DNA of 58,412 bases from Rhodopirellula sp. (GCA_002690925.1 NZGD01000136.1:1-58412), one strand, 5' to 3'. Numbered from the stretch's first letter, positions 8,976 to 19,041 are shown. A program made the numbers and translations. The notes: a model not told the origin generated them from the sequence alone.

Positions 8976-10574
8976 CTAGCCATTCCGATTCATCGAGGGG
9001 CCTGCCGCTCGTATCGCTTCACTGGCGCCAGCTTCGAACTTAAGAAAGTTCTGTTGGAACAAATCGGCGAGACGCCTGGCGCTACTTTCGTACGCCTCGG
9101 AGTCTCCCCAGACATCGCTAGGCCACAGCAGATCTGATGGCACTCCGTTGCACTCAACTGGTACGTCAAATCCGAACAGTTGATCCATTCGACCTTTGCG
9201 TGTTGACAACGATCCATCATGAATCGCGTCGATGATGGCACGAGTATGCTTCAAGCTCATACGTGAACCAGCGCCATAACCTCCCCCGGTCCATCCAGTG
9301 TTGACGAGCCAAACCTGACTCCCCTGCTTGCGGATCCGGTCTGCCAATAATTCGGCATACTTGGCAGGATGCCAAACCAGAAAGGCCGCACCAAAGCAGG
9401 CGCTAAATGTAGCAGTAGGCTCTGTGACATTCATTTCGGTGCCAGCGACTTTCGCAGTGTATCCGCTGATGAAATGATACATCGCCTGTTCGGGAGTCAA
9501 CCTGGAAACCGGGGGCAAGACTCCAAAGGCATCACATGTCAGAAAGATGATGTTCTTTGGCTGTGGCCCAACACAAGGGATCTTTGCATTATCAATGAAC
9601 TCAATTGGATAAGCCACGCGAGTATTCTCAGTGATCGAAGCGTCATCGTAATTGACTTCATGCGTTGCTTCATCGAACACCACGTTTTCAAGTACGGCCC
9701 CGTACCGAATGGCTTCGAAAATCTCCGGTTCACTCTCTTTGCTCAGATTGATCACCTTGGCATAGCAACCACCTTCAATATTGAATACGCCATTATCAGT
9801 CCAGCAGTGCTCGTCATCTCCGATCAACTGTCGTCGTGGATCCGCGGACAAAGTGGTCTTTCCTGTTCCTGAAAGCCCAAAGAACAACGAAACGTCACCC
9901 TCTGCTGATGTATTGGCACTGCAGTGCATGCTGAGCACGTCCTGCTTGGGCATCAGGTAGTTCATGACGGTAAAAACGCCCTTCTTCATTTCGCCAGCAT
10001 ACTGGGTTCCCAGAATGATCAATTCACCGTTTTCGATCGACAAATCAATGCTTGTCGTGCTAGTCATCTGGGCTGTGTATGGATTCGCCGGGAACGAGCC
10101 TGCATTGAAAATGACGACATCCGGTTCACCGAAGTCTTTTAATTGCTGCTCCGTGGGTCGAATCAGCATGTTGTGCATGAAGAGGGCGTGGTAGGCACTC
10201 TCAGCGATGACACGCACCTTGATTTGGTAATGAGGGTCCCACCCGGCGTAACCATCAAAAACAAATATCCGCGGGCGAGTATTCAGGTAATCCAGCGCCC
10301 GCTGCCGGTTAATTAAAAAAGAACGTTCCGTCATTCGCATGTTGACGTCACCCCACCAGATATCATCCGAAGAGGCGGGATCATCAACAATACGTTTGTC
10401 CTTGGGACTGCGACCTGTCTTGTCACCGCTTCTGGTTGCCAAAGCACCTGAAGCCGAAATCACTGCGTGATGATCCACAATTGCGAATTCATACAGCCGC
10501 GCAGGCGTTGCATTGTGAATGATGTCGTCCACATCCAGACCATAACATGACAAATCGATCGGGTTGACACTCAT
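8976..10574 (-). CDS. pckA: Phosphoenolpyruvate carboxykinase (ATP)
   Basis: ATP-dependent PEP carboxykinase converts oxaloacetate and ATP to PEP, CO2 and ADP in the cytoplasm, the entry step of gluconeogenesis. Diagnostic motifs: the kinase-1a P-loop GLSGTGKTTLSADPRR (about residues 233-248), the kinase-2 motif LIGDDEHCW just after it, the metal/substrate segment YAGEMKKGVF (about 193-202), and the oxaloacetate-binding GDKTGRSPKDKRIV near residue 50. The length of 532 residues is normal for the ATP-type enzyme; GTP-type enzymes are longer and lack these motifs. The ATG at 10574 is preceded by GGTGAG; an in-frame GTG lies three codons upstream. It is a single-gene unit, oriented towards the acyltransferase. 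Confidence 0.97.
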   Translation of the reverse strand: MSVNPIDLSCYGLDVDDIIHNATPARLYEFAIVDHHAVISASGALATRSGDKTGRSPKDKRIVDDPASSDDIWWGDVNMRMTERSFLINRQRALDYLNTRPRIFVFDGYAGWDPHYQIKVRVIAESAYHALFMHNMLIRPTEQQLKDFGEPDVVIFNAGSFPANPYTAQMTSTTSIDLSIENGELIILGTQYAGEMKKGVFTVMNYLMPKQDVLSMHCSANTSAEGDVSLFFGLSGTGKTTLSADPRRQLIGDDEHCWTDNGVFNIEGGCYAKVINLSKESEPEIFEAIRYGAVLENVVFDEATHEVNYDDASITENTRVAYPIEFIDNAKIPCVGPQPKNIIFLTCDAFGVLPPVSRLTPEQAMYHFISGYTAKVAGTEMNVTEPTATFSACFGAAFLVWHPAKYAELLADRIRKQGSQVWLVNTGWTGGGYGAGSRMSLKHTRAIIDAIHDGSLSTRKGRMDQLFGFDVPVECNGVPSDLLWPSDVWGDSEAYESSARRLADLFQQNFLKFEAGASEAIRAAGPSMNRNG

Positions 10575-10867
10575 GACGCACACTCACCGTAAGTTTTTGA
10601 CGCGTTCAATGCTCACACAACAGCATCAACGTAGGGCCAGTTCAGCATACTCGGCGTAAGATCAGACCGGCTTGCAGAGTCTAGCGCAAGAGCCCCCTCA
10701 TGACGACCCCAATCATGGCTGCAGGGTGTGACATACGGAGTGCTGCACCGCCTATCGCCCCGGGTCAGAATCGCCCGGTAGTAGGCTACCAGCGGTGAGA
10801 ATATTCAAGGCGGAAGAAGTCAGGGCAAGACGCGTCACAAGCATACCAAGCAGACGCCTGAGGGCGG

Positions 10868-11884
10868 CTAATTTGATCCACCTGAGACCGTGCCAGTTAC
10901 GATGCAAGACGCTGACTTTTCCCCAGGCAGACTGGTCACAATGCGAATCTGCTGCGAGATCCGGTCATCACTTCCATTCCCCTTGAACTCGACCGACATC
11001 AAATGAACTTTCTTCCGGCCTGTCGGAACTTTGAACTGAAAACGCTGATCTGCACACTGCACGTCCATGATCTCAAACGGTTCATCTCCACGCACGACAA
11101 GCCTTCGCGACATCTTACTGTCGGGAGATGTATTTCCCAGGCTGACCGATGCTGGCGAGACACTCACTGAGGGGCGAACCCTTCCAGCAATCGCCATTTC
11201 AGTGGTCGGAAACTGCGAGTCGTTACTGATCAAGGTCAGACGTTCCCTGATGTCCCCTTCCCCCATCGATTTATCGAGCTTTACCGACATGCGGTACTGC
11301 ACCTGCCCCTGCGACCTCTGCGGTGGATCAAGCCGAACCTCAAGGTGACGACAATGACTTCGTACATCCGTGATTTCCCAGTTACTATTACCGCGATGAG
11401 TGATTGTCACCGCCTGCTCGCGAGTGGTCCCCGCTGCAAGTTCTCCGTAATTGATTTCCGGCGGATCAAAGGTGATGTCAGTGCGAATGTAACCACTCAC
11501 TTTCAGTTGAACTTCCGCGTACGCGGGACGGTCAAAAACGACGGTGATGGTGGCTGATTTCTGACCCACAAAGCTGTTGGTATTGAAAGTTGCTTTAACG
11601 GATGCAGTTTCGTGAGTCTTCAGTGTTTTCTGGCTAACGGTCGGTGTCGTGCAGCCACAGCTGGTCCGGACTGCCGCAATGTGCACATCTTCTTCGTACA
11701 AATTACTGAAATCGAAGTGGAAGACACTTTTCGTGCCACGTCCCACGCTACGAAAATCGTGAGTCGTAACTTTGAACATCTTCTCAGCCCAATTCTGGGC
11801 CGAAAGCTGCTGCGAGAATGCTGGCAAAAAGATTCCGAATGCAAGCAAGATCAAACAAAGACCTCGACGCCCGAAACTGACCAT
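10868..11884 (-). CDS. DUF1573 protein, exported
   Basis: This 338-residue protein has a signal peptide (residues 1 to about 29, ending FSQQLSAQ) followed by DUF1573/ASH-type beta-sandwich repeats. The first repeat has the hallmark RTSCGCTTP (Cys76 and Cys78). Further units start near ITFDPPEINYG and VSVSPASVSLG. DUF1573 proteins are common in planctomycetes and Bacteroidetes; their role is unknown, but they are probably extracytoplasmic binding or structural modules. The ATG at 11884 has GGTGA about 7 bases upstream. It is the last of three leftward genes (DUF3467, Maf, DUF1573) with gaps under 50 bases, so co-transcription is likely, though no functional link is evident. Confidence 0.9.
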   Translation of the reverse strand: MVSFGRRGLCLILLAFGIFLPAFSQQLSAQNWAEKMFKVTTHDFRSVGRGTKSVFHFDFSNLYEEDVHIAAVRTSCGCTTPTVSQKTLKTHETASVKATFNTNSFVGQKSATITVVFDRPAYAEVQLKVSGYIRTDITFDPPEINYGELAAGTTREQAVTITHRGNSNWEITDVRSHCRHLEVRLDPPQRSQGQVQYRMSVKLDKSMGEGDIRERLTLISNDSQFPTTEMAIAGRVRPSVSVSPASVSLGNTSPDSKMSRRLVVRGDEPFEIMDVQCADQRFQFKVPTGRKKVHLMSVEFKGNGSDDRISQQIRIVTSLPGEKSASCIVTGTVSGGSN

Positions 11885-11931
11885 TGTGCTTCACCGGTGC
11901 TTAAATAGACAAACCCGCCAGAAACGCCGCA

Positions 11932-12615
11932 TCAAGACGAAGAGTTGTTGGGTGGACTGATACTTCCTGTATTAACGGTTTCGGCTGTTGAGTTGAAATT
12001 TTCCAGTAATTCCGCCAATCGCTCCATCGGTAGTCCAACGACGTTGCTCTCGCTCCCTGACCTGACAAACAACCAGTCGTGCCCATCCTGATACCCGAAA
12101 GCCCCTGCTTTACCCTCCCATTTCATGGAATCAAGGTACTCCTCGAGCATTTTTTCAGAGAGTGGCAACATTTCAAGTTCGGTACGCACGACATCAACGA
12201 GACATCGATTTTGCCTTGCAGACCAGAGACATACGCCGGTGTAGACATCATGCCGACGGCCACTTAGCAGACGTAAAATGTCCTCGGCGTGCTCCTGGTT
12301 TCGAGGTTTACCAAGAATTTGGCCGACGCAGGATGCAACCGTATCCGCCGCCAGGACAAAGCCGTCATCAATTCGAGACACCACGTCTGCGGCTTTGCGA
12401 TAGGCGTAGCGTGCCACCATTTCGGGGGCTGTCTCACGGCTGCACATCCCGCATTCTGCATCTTCACCGGCGACGATTACCGTGAATTCATATCCAGCAG
12501 CAGTCAGTAACTCAGCCCGTCTCGGCGAACCGCTGGCGAGGATCAAAGGTTCGCTAGAAGGCAATGCAGCTGCCGGCAGGCCATGCATCAGCAGGTTTTT
12601 CCTCGGCTCGCTCAT
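11932..12615 (-). CDS. maf: Maf-like nucleotide pyrophosphatase
   Basis: This is a Maf/HAM1-superfamily nucleoside triphosphate pyrophosphatase, a cytoplasmic housecleaning enzyme that hydrolyses dTTP/UTP or modified nucleotides to the monophosphate. Motifs: the N-terminal LILASGSPRRAELL (about residues 24-37), the catalytic-base region LAADTVAS (Asp91), GKPRNQEHA, and the C-terminal GKAGAFGYQD where most members have A(Y/F)xIQG, so the Gly is replaced by Asp. The start at 12615 gives about 227 residues, slightly over the usual 190-200 because of an 18-residue N-terminal extension and an N/S-rich tail. The open frame continues to 12789, but that part overlaps the preceding gene and does not look like Maf. 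Substrate class cannot be assigned safely. Confidence 0.9.
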   Translation of the reverse strand: MSEPRKNLLMHGLPAAALPSSEPLILASGSPRRAELLTAAGYEFTVIVAGEDAECGMCSRETAPEMVARYAYRKAADVVSRIDDGFVLAADTVASCVGQILGKPRNQEHAEDILRLLSGRRHDVYTGVCLWSARQNRCLVDVVRTELEMLPLSEKMLEEYLDSMKWEGKAGAFGYQDGHDWLFVRSGSESNVVGLPMERLAELLENFNSTAETVNTGSISPPNNSSS

Positions 12616-12661
12616 CAGCCACGAAACCGTGCAATGGTCTTGAACAACTGAAGAATTTCGA

Positions 12662-13387
12662 TCACTGCTTCGGTCCCTCAGGTTCTCCCGGTTCATCATC
12701 TTGTGCCGCGGGTGGCTCAACATCCTTGTCCTGCCGAGCCTCGCTGGCTGACTCATTACTAGGTGGAGCGGCATCAGAAGCCGGCTCAATGCCAGCGGAT
12801 GGATCTCCTACCGGCTCAACACTGGCCGTCGCAGTGGCCTGTTGTCGCTGTTCCAATTGGCGAACTGCACTCCTCAGCGATTCCAACAGACGGGGAACTT
12901 GACCAGCGGAGACGAAGACTCGGGCGCTCACTGCCGACTGTGGGAAAAAGCTGGTCAGAAAATCCAGCCCGAACTCACTGGCACCGTGGCCAATCATCAC
13001 ACCGTTGGCATACACGCCGCTAAGCACCTCATCGGGTAGCTTGAGATCGTCGTAAATTTCTTGGGGTGTTGGTCGCCGAGCCTGATTCTGATTTTGCGGC
13101 GGTGTCGGCGGTTCTCCGAAACGGGATTTGTAAAGATCGAGGTTTGTATTCAGAGCATCAATGAACTGCGGCATCACAGGGTGGGGCACAATGACTCGGC
13201 GAGCCACACGGTGGGGCCGTCCGATCGTCTGCAGAAAATCGACTACATACTCACTTGGACCAGTCATCACGATCGCCCCAGTGCTGAAGCAACCGTCAGC
13301 CACATGATCCGGAACACGTGCCCTGAGTGCAGGATTACCCTCATTCGGGTCAGGGCGATCAGCCTGCGATGGAGAATCTGAGGACAT
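12662..13387 (-). CDS. Tandem DUF3467 protein
   Basis: This 241-residue protein has two copies of a DUF3467-like unit. The second copy is the more canonical: GVYANGVMIGHGASEF, then LDFLTSFFP, ARVFVSAGQVPRLLESL (about residues 124-190). The first is degenerate but parallel: GCFSTGAIVMTGPSEYVVDFL, ARRVIVPHPVMPQFIDAL, ending YKSRFGEP (about residues 33-95). Single-copy DUF3467 proteins of about 100 residues occur in many bacteria and archaea and have no known function. The C-terminal 50 residues are acidic, Pro/Ala-rich and probably disordered. The ATG at 13387 is preferred over a TTG at 13429. It is first in a likely three-gene unit with maf and the DUF1573 gene. Confidence 0.8.
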   Translation of the reverse strand: MSSDSPSQADRPDPNEGNPALRARVPDHVADGCFSTGAIVMTGPSEYVVDFLQTIGRPHRVARRVIVPHPVMPQFIDALNTNLDLYKSRFGEPPTPPQNQNQARRPTPQEIYDDLKLPDEVLSGVYANGVMIGHGASEFGLDFLTSFFPQSAVSARVFVSAGQVPRLLESLRSAVRQLEQRQQATATASVEPVGDPSAGIEPASDAAPPSNESASEARQDKDVEPPAAQDDEPGEPEGPKQ

Positions 13388-13741
13388 GCGTTTTGCACCC
13401 AGTTTGACGTGAAAAAACTCGTAAAACAACTATCCGAGAAGCGTCTTTCCTTCAACCAACCTGCTAACTACCTCTCTACCCACTCATTCTAAACATCTCA
13501 ACCAAAACGCCCACCCCCGAGGCTTAAATGCCCAAACGCCTTATCTTCCCACGCAATTTGGCATAAACCGCTATCAACAAACACCACTCGGGATACCCTG
13601 CAGAATTCGATGCAGCAACCTCAATTTCAACAACTTAACTGACGTCATCAAGATTCGTCCGTTCCGGCATTTTCAAGGCCATTTTGGCCGGAAACTCACA
13701 CTCGCTTAAAGCAAAGGCCTGAAAGCCAATCGCTTCCAGCG
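13388..13741. other. Intergenic gap
   Basis: About 350 bases between two leftward genes. I see no gene and no clear terminator. The promoter of the DUF3467/maf/DUF1573 genes is expected in its left half. Confidence 0.4.
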
Positions 13742-15367
13742 TTATCCTCGCCTCCTCTTTTCCAACTTCATCTTTTCCTGCTCCTCCCGCACGCGCTCTG
13801 GTGTGGCTGTTCGGCGAGGCCTCACCAATGCCGGGTTCAAAAACATGATTGCCAATAGCCCAAACGCGTTAACGATTCCCATAGCCTTTATGACCCCGTA
13901 ACAATCGACGCCATCTGCAATGCTGTAGAGAGTCCAAATCCAATTGGCCGCTTGCCAACCGGAATAGGGAAAATCGAGAAAGTCGTTGAAATAGAGTTCA
14001 GTCCCGTACGGCCCAAGAGCTGCGAAAAGAGCCACAACCACCAAGGCAGCAAAACCGACCTCAACACGAGGATTGTTTTTACGACGCAGTAACCGCATCA
14101 ATCCATAAACGAGTAATAAACCACTGGTCAGGTACGAAGCTGCTGCCAATATGAACTGGAGCAGGATTCTATGTTCACTCATGCGTAATGCGCCATCCAC
14201 GGTGTGGAAGATCGTACCACCTACCACCAGACCGGCCAGCAACCACACGTTTAGCATCGAGAAAACCAACCCTGTTACAGGACCGGGAGCCAACCAAGTG
14301 AATGTTGCTCGGGCCAAAAAACTCTGAGGTAGATCTCTCTGCACCTTGGGTGTCAAAACCGCTGACTCAGAAACCAACATGGCACTGGCCAACACCCACA
14401 GCAACATCAAGCACGTGCCCCCCAACAGTAAAACTTCTGTCCCTTCTAAGGACTGCGAACTTCCAAGCGTAACCCATAAGATGACAGTCGCGTTGACAAC
14501 CAACAGGGCGATACGAATTTTCGTGGACCGATTTTCAATGACCGGGGTAAGTTGCGCTGCCGTCAAAGTCAACAACAGATTGCCCACTGCAGGGACCACA
14601 AACCCAAAGAGACCGCCCAAAATCAGCAAGCCATTCTCCCAGCCCGCCCACCAGATAAATTCATTAGTGATCATGCCATACGCAGCCATCCCCAAGAGCC
14701 ACTCGGCACCAACGAGCAACATGATCACGACAAGCAACATCACCACACGCCCTGTGCGTGACCGTGAAAGGGGAGCGAAAAACAATGCCACGATCGTCAT
14801 CATGATTCCCATAAAGAATAACATGCCTAACAGCATGACCGTGGTGGGAAAATCGATGCCCCGCAGCGTATAGGCGTATGAAACACAAGGAAACAGAACT
14901 ACAAAATACAGCAGCATTTGCAGCATTGCGCTGGCGAGCTTCCCCAAAACAATCTGCCTAGGCGACAGCGTCGTAATTGACAACAACTCCAAAGTCCCGT
15001 CATCAATCTCGCCTTCCAGCGACCTGTATGCAGCAAGAGGTACCACCAGCAACATCGGCAGAGCGAGCACAAAATAGTAACCGAGCATCATTGTTGGAGC
15101 AGATGGCGTGTCATAAATCGCTGGCATCAATGAAAAGGTGCCGATGATGGTCCAAGATAAAGCCGCGAATAAGAGAAGAGAAAACGTAATGACGAACTGT
15201 CGACTTTTTAACGCCTGTCGGGTTTCCTTGACCAAGATTGGATTACACCAATCTCCCCACTCTTCGCACCAAGCATCCACTCGCTCCATGCTTCGCCTGG
15301 CCCCGATCACGGAGTCATTGGCCGCTTCTTGCGGGGTCGAATTTCCCGGCGGTAAAATGGCAGCCAT
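13742..15367 (-). CDS. ABC-2 type transporter permease
   Basis: This 541-residue protein is mostly hydrophobic, with roughly twelve membrane segments. Its N-terminal part has the ABC-2 permease pattern: NPILVKETRQALKSRQFV before the first helix, then EGEIDDGTLELLSITTLS, the cytoplasmic coupling-type segment that in this family includes a conserved 'E..gTlelLl.tp' motif. The C-terminus is basic (EKMKLEKRRRG). The ATG at 15367 has GAGGAG 7 bases upstream; a TTG one codon earlier is an alternative. It is the last of four leftward genes and presumably pairs with the ATPase encoded 193 bases upstream to form an exporter or envelope-remodelling transporter. Substrate unknown. Confidence 0.88.
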   Translation of the reverse strand: MAAILPPGNSTPQEAANDSVIGARRSMERVDAWCEEWGDWCNPILVKETRQALKSRQFVITFSLLLFAALSWTIIGTFSLMPAIYDTPSAPTMMLGYYFVLALPMLLVVPLAAYRSLEGEIDDGTLELLSITTLSPRQIVLGKLASAMLQMLLYFVVLFPCVSYAYTLRGIDFPTTVMLLGMLFFMGIMMTIVALFFAPLSRSRTGRVVMLLVVIMLLVGAEWLLGMAAYGMITNEFIWWAGWENGLLILGGLFGFVVPAVGNLLLTLTAAQLTPVIENRSTKIRIALLVVNATVILWVTLGSSQSLEGTEVLLLGGTCLMLLWVLASAMLVSESAVLTPKVQRDLPQSFLARATFTWLAPGPVTGLVFSMLNVWLLAGLVVGGTIFHTVDGALRMSEHRILLQFILAAASYLTSGLLLVYGLMRLLRRKNNPRVEVGFAALVVVALFAALGPYGTELYFNDFLDFPYSGWQAANWIWTLYSIADGVDCYGVIKAMGIVNAFGLLAIMFLNPALVRPRRTATPERVREEQEKMKLEKRRRG

Positions 15368-15560
15368 CAAACACTCCTCTGCAATGCTTTACCAGCCATC
15401 GCCTCGACTGAAAAACGAACCCGGCAACCCAACAACCACCATGAACTTTTCCGAGACTTCTCTGCAGCAACTCTCGCCCAGACACCACTGACACTCTTTG
15501 CTAACTGGCAGCTCTGTCCGCGTTCCTGCTTAACCCAGCACCCTTCCTTAGCCATTTCGC

Positions 15561-16694
15561 TCATTGCACCAACCCCTGGGTAATTTGCAGAAACACGTCT
15601 TCGAGACTTTTTCGATGCGAGGTACATTCAGCAACAGGAAATCCACGCGCAAACAGCAGCGCCAACAGCTCAGTCTGCTCTTTCATGTCACCACCAAATT
15701 CGAAACGCAAAAACTCACCGTCGATAAGAATTTCACCGACATGCTGCAGGGACTGAAGCACGGATGCCGCGTCTTGGGAACGCTCCAAAACGCGAATCAC
15801 GAGCTCTTTCTTTTCTACCTGTTGATTCTGGATTTCCTCCACGCTTCCAGTCGCGAGCAGTTTTCCCTGTTCTAGGATGCCCACAGAATCACACACTTCA
15901 GCCAATTCGGTCAGGATGTGACTGCTGATCAAAATCGTTTTTCCTTGATCAGCCAAATCGCGAATCATGCGTCGCAGGTCGATGCGGGCCCGCGGATCCA
16001 GCCCAGCGGCAGGCTCGTCCAAAATGAGCACAGAGGGGTCATGAATCAATGCTCGACCAAGACACAGTCGTTGCTTCATCCCCTTGCTCAAACCCCGTAT
16101 CGGTTTGCTCGCCATTCCCTCAGTTCCGGTAAACCCCAGAACCCAGCGAAGCCTTCTGTTTCGTTCAGCTCCAGTAACCCCGTACGCCCTGGCGAAGAAA
16201 TCCAGATATTCATGACAATTCACATCACGATATGTGCCGAATGAGTCAGGCATGAACCCGAGGCGTCTCCGCACCAAGTCCGGGTCATTCACACACGATA
16301 AACCATCGATGAATGAGTCACCGTAGCTGGGCAAATCCAAGGTTGCCAGAATACGCATTGATGTCGTTTTCCCCGCCCCGTTGGGACCAATGTAACCAAA
16401 TACATGCCCGCGTTTCACGGTGAAGGAAACATCATCAACCGCCTTGGTTTCTCCAAAAATCCGATGCAACCTCCGCATTTCGATGCAATCTTCAGAACGC
16501 ACGTTGACCGGTGGGTAACTTTCCAAACCCGATTCACCTCTGGCAAGCGACAGACTCATTTCTTCTGAACCGCCCCCTGCGCCCCCCGCTTCATTCAATG
16601 CGGCTGCTTCAGTAAGCGCGGTTGGCGTCTTGTCTGCAACAAGTTCAACCTTGCCATTATCATCGAGGGCTTGCTTTCCCTGGTCATGCATCAT
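15561..16694 (-). CDS. ABC transporter ATP-binding protein
   Basis: This 377-residue cytoplasmic ATPase has Walker A GPNGAGKTT (about residues 103-111), the signature LSKGMKQRLCLGRAL, Walker B SVLILDEPAAGLDPRAR, and the switch His in ILISSHIL. The LSKGMKQR form is typical of ATPases that partner ABC-2 permeases (NatA, GldA and CcmA types). The first 70 residues are a Gly/Ala/Glu-rich, probably disordered extension not usual in the family. The C-terminal 80 residues resemble the DUF4162-like tail of such ATPases. Its ATG at 16694 overlaps the stop of the 784-codon gene as ATGA. It likely energises the permease encoded downstream. Confidence 0.93.
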   Translation of the reverse strand: MMHDQGKQALDDNGKVELVADKTPTALTEAAALNEAGGAGGGSEEMSLSLARGESGLESYPPVNVRSEDCIEMRRLHRIFGETKAVDDVSFTVKRGHVFGYIGPNGAGKTTSMRILATLDLPSYGDSFIDGLSCVNDPDLVRRRLGFMPDSFGTYRDVNCHEYLDFFARAYGVTGAERNRRLRWVLGFTGTEGMASKPIRGLSKGMKQRLCLGRALIHDPSVLILDEPAAGLDPRARIDLRRMIRDLADQGKTILISSHILTELAEVCDSVGILEQGKLLATGSVEEIQNQQVEKKELVIRVLERSQDAASVLQSLQHVGEILIDGEFLRFEFGGDMKEQTELLALLFARGFPVAECTSHRKSLEDVFLQITQGLVQ

Positions 16695-19021
16695 GGCAGC
16701 GTCCCGATTACGTAGTGCACACTATTCTCAATCTTGCACCCTTCAACTGCCGGCACCGTCTGCGTAACGTCACACACCGCAACAAAAAAGCCGAGTGGCA
16801 ATTCTACAGTGAGCTGCAGGGAATCACGAAGCCAACCCTCGAACCTTCCTTCGGTCACGCGGGCTCCACTGTGCAAATTCGAATTCAGCTCAGTCGTAAG
16901 ATTCATTACCCCACCGCCCCAACTTGGGCCGCGGCTCGCCTGCGAACCTCTAGCAGCCACTGGGTTGTGATCAAGGTAATAATTCCCCAGCACCGATCTT
17001 GCTGCTTCTTCCGCTAGCATCACCGCGACTTGCGACTCCCCTGGCTTGAGATTCTTAACCTGCCAGTAGGTTCCCTGACGATCGCGTACCACCGCATCAT
17101 TAATGCGGAAATCGAGTTCATTGGCAACTTGACATTTCGGCTCTTTTGCATCGGTCCGTGAAAGCGTCAATCGTCCCACATCAAACCGAGGTCGATGCGA
17201 TACGAATTGCTTCTGCTCGCGGGATGGAAGAAAGCTGCGACTAAAGCGTTGCACTTTTTCGGTAATGGCCACCGAACCCAGCGGTTTTGCCACCATTTCG
17301 TGCCGCGATCCCCACGGCTTGAAATCCCGACGTCGCACAGAAAGCACCTCCGCATCACCAGAAAATGTTAGGCCAGCGCGGGGACTGATCGGTGCAAAAT
17401 AGGTTTCTCGCACCCGCTCGCCAGCAGTTCCCGTGGCCCCATCAATCCAGGTGATTTGCCGTATTCGCCCAAGGGTAGAAAACCCATCCACGGTAAGGCT
17501 GTAAGCAAACATGCTCACAGTGGTTACCATAGCGAGCATCGGGGCGATCACGAACATCAGATGCCCACGGCCACTTTTTGTCGTTCGTCGGTAGGCGACT
17601 GGGCCAACAAGAATCACAAAGATCGCCAAAAAAGTCACCAACACATAAACGGGCGGCCGTGCGACACCAGGCACAAGCCATTTTCTATATTCTCCGGTTC
17701 CAAGTATCGGTTCTGCTCCGCGTCGCAGAATCGGAGACACGTCTTTCCCCAGCAACTTTAAGTAGAAATCCCACTTCGGCCGGTTCAACAGGAAATTGAA
17801 CTTCGCATTTTGCGAATCGATGCCACTCACAGCGATGGCTTTCCCTGCCCCCAAAGCAACTCCATAGAAGCTCGGCTTACAGGGACCGGGGTGCGTGGTA
17901 ACTCCAGAAGCATTCACACCTAGAACACCCTCCAAAAAGTATTCCCCTGAATCTGAAATTTGTATCCCCGCTCGGTCAAAGTCATCTTGGTAAAAACCAA
18001 GATCTCCAAATTGCTTCAAGGTAAGCTTGGATTCAGTTGCCACAGCCCTGTCAAACAAGGCCTCCAACTCTGCTTGTGATTCAACATCCCAAACAACGAG
18101 TGTGCCACCACATAGCGTCCACCCCAACAGTGCATTCCACTCAGCTTCGCGAGCTTTTATTTTCGCAATTGCCGCTTTGGTCAAAACGATCGAATCCCAA
18201 CGCTGATAACCGCGCCAGTCTTTGGGCAAGCTTCCGGTTCCACAGGACATGGCTGCAGCCGGAAACTTACCAAAGTTTGCGATATTATGATTGGTAGCCC
18301 ACGGAACAGTGATTTCAAAAAGCCAAGGCAGACGCATAGAATTCAAGGTCTTAGACTCACCAACAGTCAAGTCAGCCGGTGTGATCAGCAGCAAGTCAAG
18401 TGCCAGATCGCTCACAGCCTGCTGCTCCCAACGAAGGCCATAACCCAGATTTTGATAATCTGTTGTGGATCCAACCACACCCCGATACCCGGGCAATATG
18501 ACACCATCTTGGCTGACCGACACTTCATAACCGTTGCCCATCATCCACTTGGGAAGATAGCGGACCCATTTCCTCGTTCTGGTCCCCTGTGGGACGAAAA
18601 TCGGGATATCAACTGACAGGCGATTATCATCAGGCGTTTGAGTTGATAGAAGATTGACAACCTGATAGTTCAAACGCAAATCTCCCCTCGTGGCAAACTG
18701 CGATCTGAAGACGATTTCAACTGGTTGGTAACCCACACCCGAGAAGTCAGTAAACCCAATCGAAGTGCTAAAGCCCCCCCCTGGTTTGACACCACCCAAA
18801 CCGCGGTTAGCAGGAGAAAAACGAATCTCGTGCAATGCACCATCTGGTAACTCAGCACGAGCGACATGATTCACATTGCCCAAGACACCCACTGCAGCCA
18901 CGACAAACCAGATGACCGTCGTGAACGCGTTCCGCCTGCAACCCGGCAATCGCTTTGCAGCATATTCATCGACTTTTTTTTCTACGTGACTGAACCTGGA
19001 CGCAATTCTGTCGATTTGCAT
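16691..19021 (-). CDS. Large membrane protein of the ABC cluster, unknown function
   Basis: This protein of about 776 residues has an N-terminal membrane segment (FTTVIWFVVAAVGVLG), a large extracytoplasmic region of about 390 residues, two further adjacent membrane helices (around YVLVTFLAIFVILVGPVAY and FVIAPMLAMVTTVSMFAY), and a C-terminal domain of about 270 residues. The sequence PPVYVLVTFLAIFVILVGP resembles a motif I recall next to glutamine-amidotransferase-like folds in other envelope proteins, but I cannot name the family. The ATG at 19021 is chosen; a TTG at 19045 overlaps the preceding stop (TTGA) and would fit the coupling seen at the other end, where its stop overlaps the ATPase start (ATGA). 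Its tight link to an ABC ATPase and permease suggests an accessory subunit. Confidence 0.83.
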   Translation of the reverse strand: MQIDRIASRFSHVEKKVDEYAAKRLPGCRRNAFTTVIWFVVAAVGVLGNVNHVARAELPDGALHEIRFSPANRGLGGVKPGGGFSTSIGFTDFSGVGYQPVEIVFRSQFATRGDLRLNYQVVNLLSTQTPDDNRLSVDIPIFVPQGTRTRKWVRYLPKWMMGNGYEVSVSQDGVILPGYRGVVGSTTDYQNLGYGLRWEQQAVSDLALDLLLITPADLTVGESKTLNSMRLPWLFEITVPWATNHNIANFGKFPAAAMSCGTGSLPKDWRGYQRWDSIVLTKAAIAKIKAREAEWNALLGWTLCGGTLVVWDVESQAELEALFDRAVATESKLTLKQFGDLGFYQDDFDRAGIQISDSGEYFLEGVLGVNASGVTTHPGPCKPSFYGVALGAGKAIAVSGIDSQNAKFNFLLNRPKWDFYLKLLGKDVSPILRRGAEPILGTGEYRKWLVPGVARPPVYVLVTFLAIFVILVGPVAYRRTTKSGRGHLMFVIAPMLAMVTTVSMFAYSLTVDGFSTLGRIRQITWIDGATGTAGERVRETYFAPISPRAGLTFSGDAEVLSVRRRDFKPWGSRHEMVAKPLGSVAITEKVQRFSRSFLPSREQKQFVSHRPRFDVGRLTLSRTDAKEPKCQVANELDFRINDAVVRDRQGTYWQVKNLKPGESQVAVMLAEEAARSVLGNYYLDHNPVAARGSQASRGPSWGGGVMNLTTELNSNLHSGARVTEGRFEGWLRDSLQLTVELPLGFFVAVCDVTQTVPAVEGCKIENSVHYVIGTLP

Positions 19022-19041
19022 TTTCCAACCGTTCGAAACTT

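Noticed and set aside
12616-12789. A longer N-terminus for Maf
   Set aside because: It would overlap the end of the DUF3467 gene, and Maf proteins are about 200 residues long; the start at 12615 already exceeds that.
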